Positions 63,334 to 64,000 of a stretch of 64,000 bases of DNA are shown piece after piece. The first letter of the stretch is position 1, and each line of letters opens with the position of its first letter. The DNA comes from Pontibacter aquaedesilientis. GTDB taxonomy: Bacteria > Bacteroidota > Bacteroidia > Cytophagales > Hymenobacteraceae. The notes under the pieces were generated by a model. The model ran no database searches, was not told the DNA's origin, and saw nothing but the letters and a program-made list of their open reading frames with translations. Location: NCBI RefSeq assembly GCF_014773225.1, contig NZ_JACXAJ010000002.1:744001-808000 (forward strand), written 5' to 3'. Made by a program: the position numbers and the translations under genes.

Positions 63334-64000
63334 TTACATTTTCTCGATTACAAGGGCAGAAGCTCCGCCACCGCCGTTGCAGATACCGGTCACACCAATT
63401 TTACCGCCTTTTTTGTCCAGCACATTGCAAAGCGTCGTCACGATGCGGGCTCCTGAAGCGCCTAGCGGGTGACCTAAAGATACAGCTCCACCAAACACGT
63501 TCACATTGCCGCCTTCCAGACCCAGGTTCTGGTTGTTCGCGATCGACACAACAGAAAACGCTTCGTTGATCTCGTAGAAATCTACTTCCTCAGGCGATAC
63601 GCCGGCGTTTTTCAAAGCCTTAGGTATAGCCAATGATGGCGTTGTTGTAAACCAGATAGGGTCTTGCTCCGCGTCTGCAAAACCAAGGATCTTAGCGATA
63701 GGCTTCACGCCCAGTTCCTCCGCCTTCTCTTTGCTCATCAGCACGAGTGCCGCCGCACCGTCGTTCAGGGTAGAAGCGTTGGCCGCTGTTACTGTACCCG
63801 CCTTGTCAAACACAGGGCGCAGACCAGCAATTTTATCAAAATTTACTTTCTTGTACTCTTCATCTTCCGATACCACGATCGGGTCTTTGCCACGCTGCGG
63901 GATCTCCACCGGCACGATCTCGTCTTTCATCATACCTGCTTCAGCAGCTTCGGCTGATCTCTTGTAAGAGCTGATAGCGTACTCATCCTGCATTTCACGG
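63334..64000 (-). CDS. Acetyl-CoA C-acyltransferase (thiolase), C-terminal part
   Basis: A partial gene: 222 residues are visible and the 5' part lies beyond the window (the frame is open at the edge, reading REMQDEYAISSYKRS). It carries the C-terminal thiolase motifs: NASTLNDGAAALVLMS, INEAFSVVSIANNQ, the catalytic His in GGAVSLGHPLGASGARI and the catalytic Cys in GICNGGGGASALVIE. Such enzymes cleave or form acetoacetyl-CoA or longer 3-ketoacyl-CoA. It ends with a strong terminator. Confidence 0.94.
   Translation of the reverse strand, partial: REMQDEYAISSYKRSAEAAEAGMMKDEIVPVEIPQRGKDPIVVSEDEEYKKVNFDKIAGLRPVFDKAGTVTAANASTLNDGAAALVLMSKEKAEELGVKPIAKILGFADAEQDPIWFTTTPSLAIPKALKNAGVSPEEVDFYEINEAFSVVSIANNQNLGLEGGNVNVFGGAVSLGHPLGASGARIVTTLCNVLDKKGGKIGVTGICNGGGGASALVIEKM

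Overview
The window looks like a chromosomal segment of a Bacteroidota bacterium, order Cytophagales, most likely Hymenobacteraceae (Pontibacter-like). The taxonomic call is inference. It rests on three very large proteins with type IX secretion (T9SS) sorting domains, promoters of the Bacteroidota form TTTG-N20-TAnnTTTG, no visible Shine-Dalgarno sites, a transketolase split into two subunits, and general protein character. No rRNA, tRNA, CRISPR array, transposase or integrase gene was seen.

Layout. 0-15.4 kb holds mostly housekeeping genes: an ECF sigma factor with the start of its partner, split transketolase, Bcp peroxiredoxin, an M23 endopeptidase, an FAH-family hydrolase, two lipoproteins (one an M48 protease), a DEDDh exonuclease, Mpl, DnaB, a phosphohexomutase and HPPD. 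The 13.66-14.19 kb gap is a mosaic of hairpin-bearing repeat-like sequence. 16.1-17.6 kb is a low-GC island with two small genes bordered by short direct repeats and an imperfect hairpin that resembles an integron attC site. 17.7-28.7 kb carries a Fic protein, GNAT, RlmH, TrpS, an NlpE-like protein, an EamA exporter, a queuosine-precursor transporter, RNase Z, a STAS protein, PurC and an SDR/DUF2867 protein.

28.9-33.0 kb is a methionine operon (metY-metX-hom). Its leader contains, in order, a consensus promoter, a SAM-I riboswitch, a 43-codon reading frame ending in MCNPMRMCCCCC, and a hairpin with a T-run. This stacked riboswitch plus Met/Cys leader peptide is the most interesting regulatory find. 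A lipoprotein made of two subtilase-prodomain-like modules follows, then lysC-lysA on the other strand.

36.7-51.7 kb is occupied by three tandem paralogous secreted giants (1418, 1484 and 1730 aa). They share an N-terminal domain, Ig-like arrays and a T9SS tail, and a perfect hairpin lies after each of the first two and a similar one after the third. 52.0-57.5 kb is a biotin cluster (bioB-F-D-A) with a KAS I/II-type ketosynthase at its 3' end and no bioC/bioH. The rest holds a DEAD-box helicase, a GH13 trehalose-synthase-like enzyme, GNAT, a secreted MORN-repeat protein, a HEAT-repeat protein and a truncated thiolase.

Across the whole window the 6-mer GGTATA/TATACC is strongly over-represented, inside and outside genes, on both strands. 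Limits: everything is read by eye, without homology search, folding software or codon statistics.
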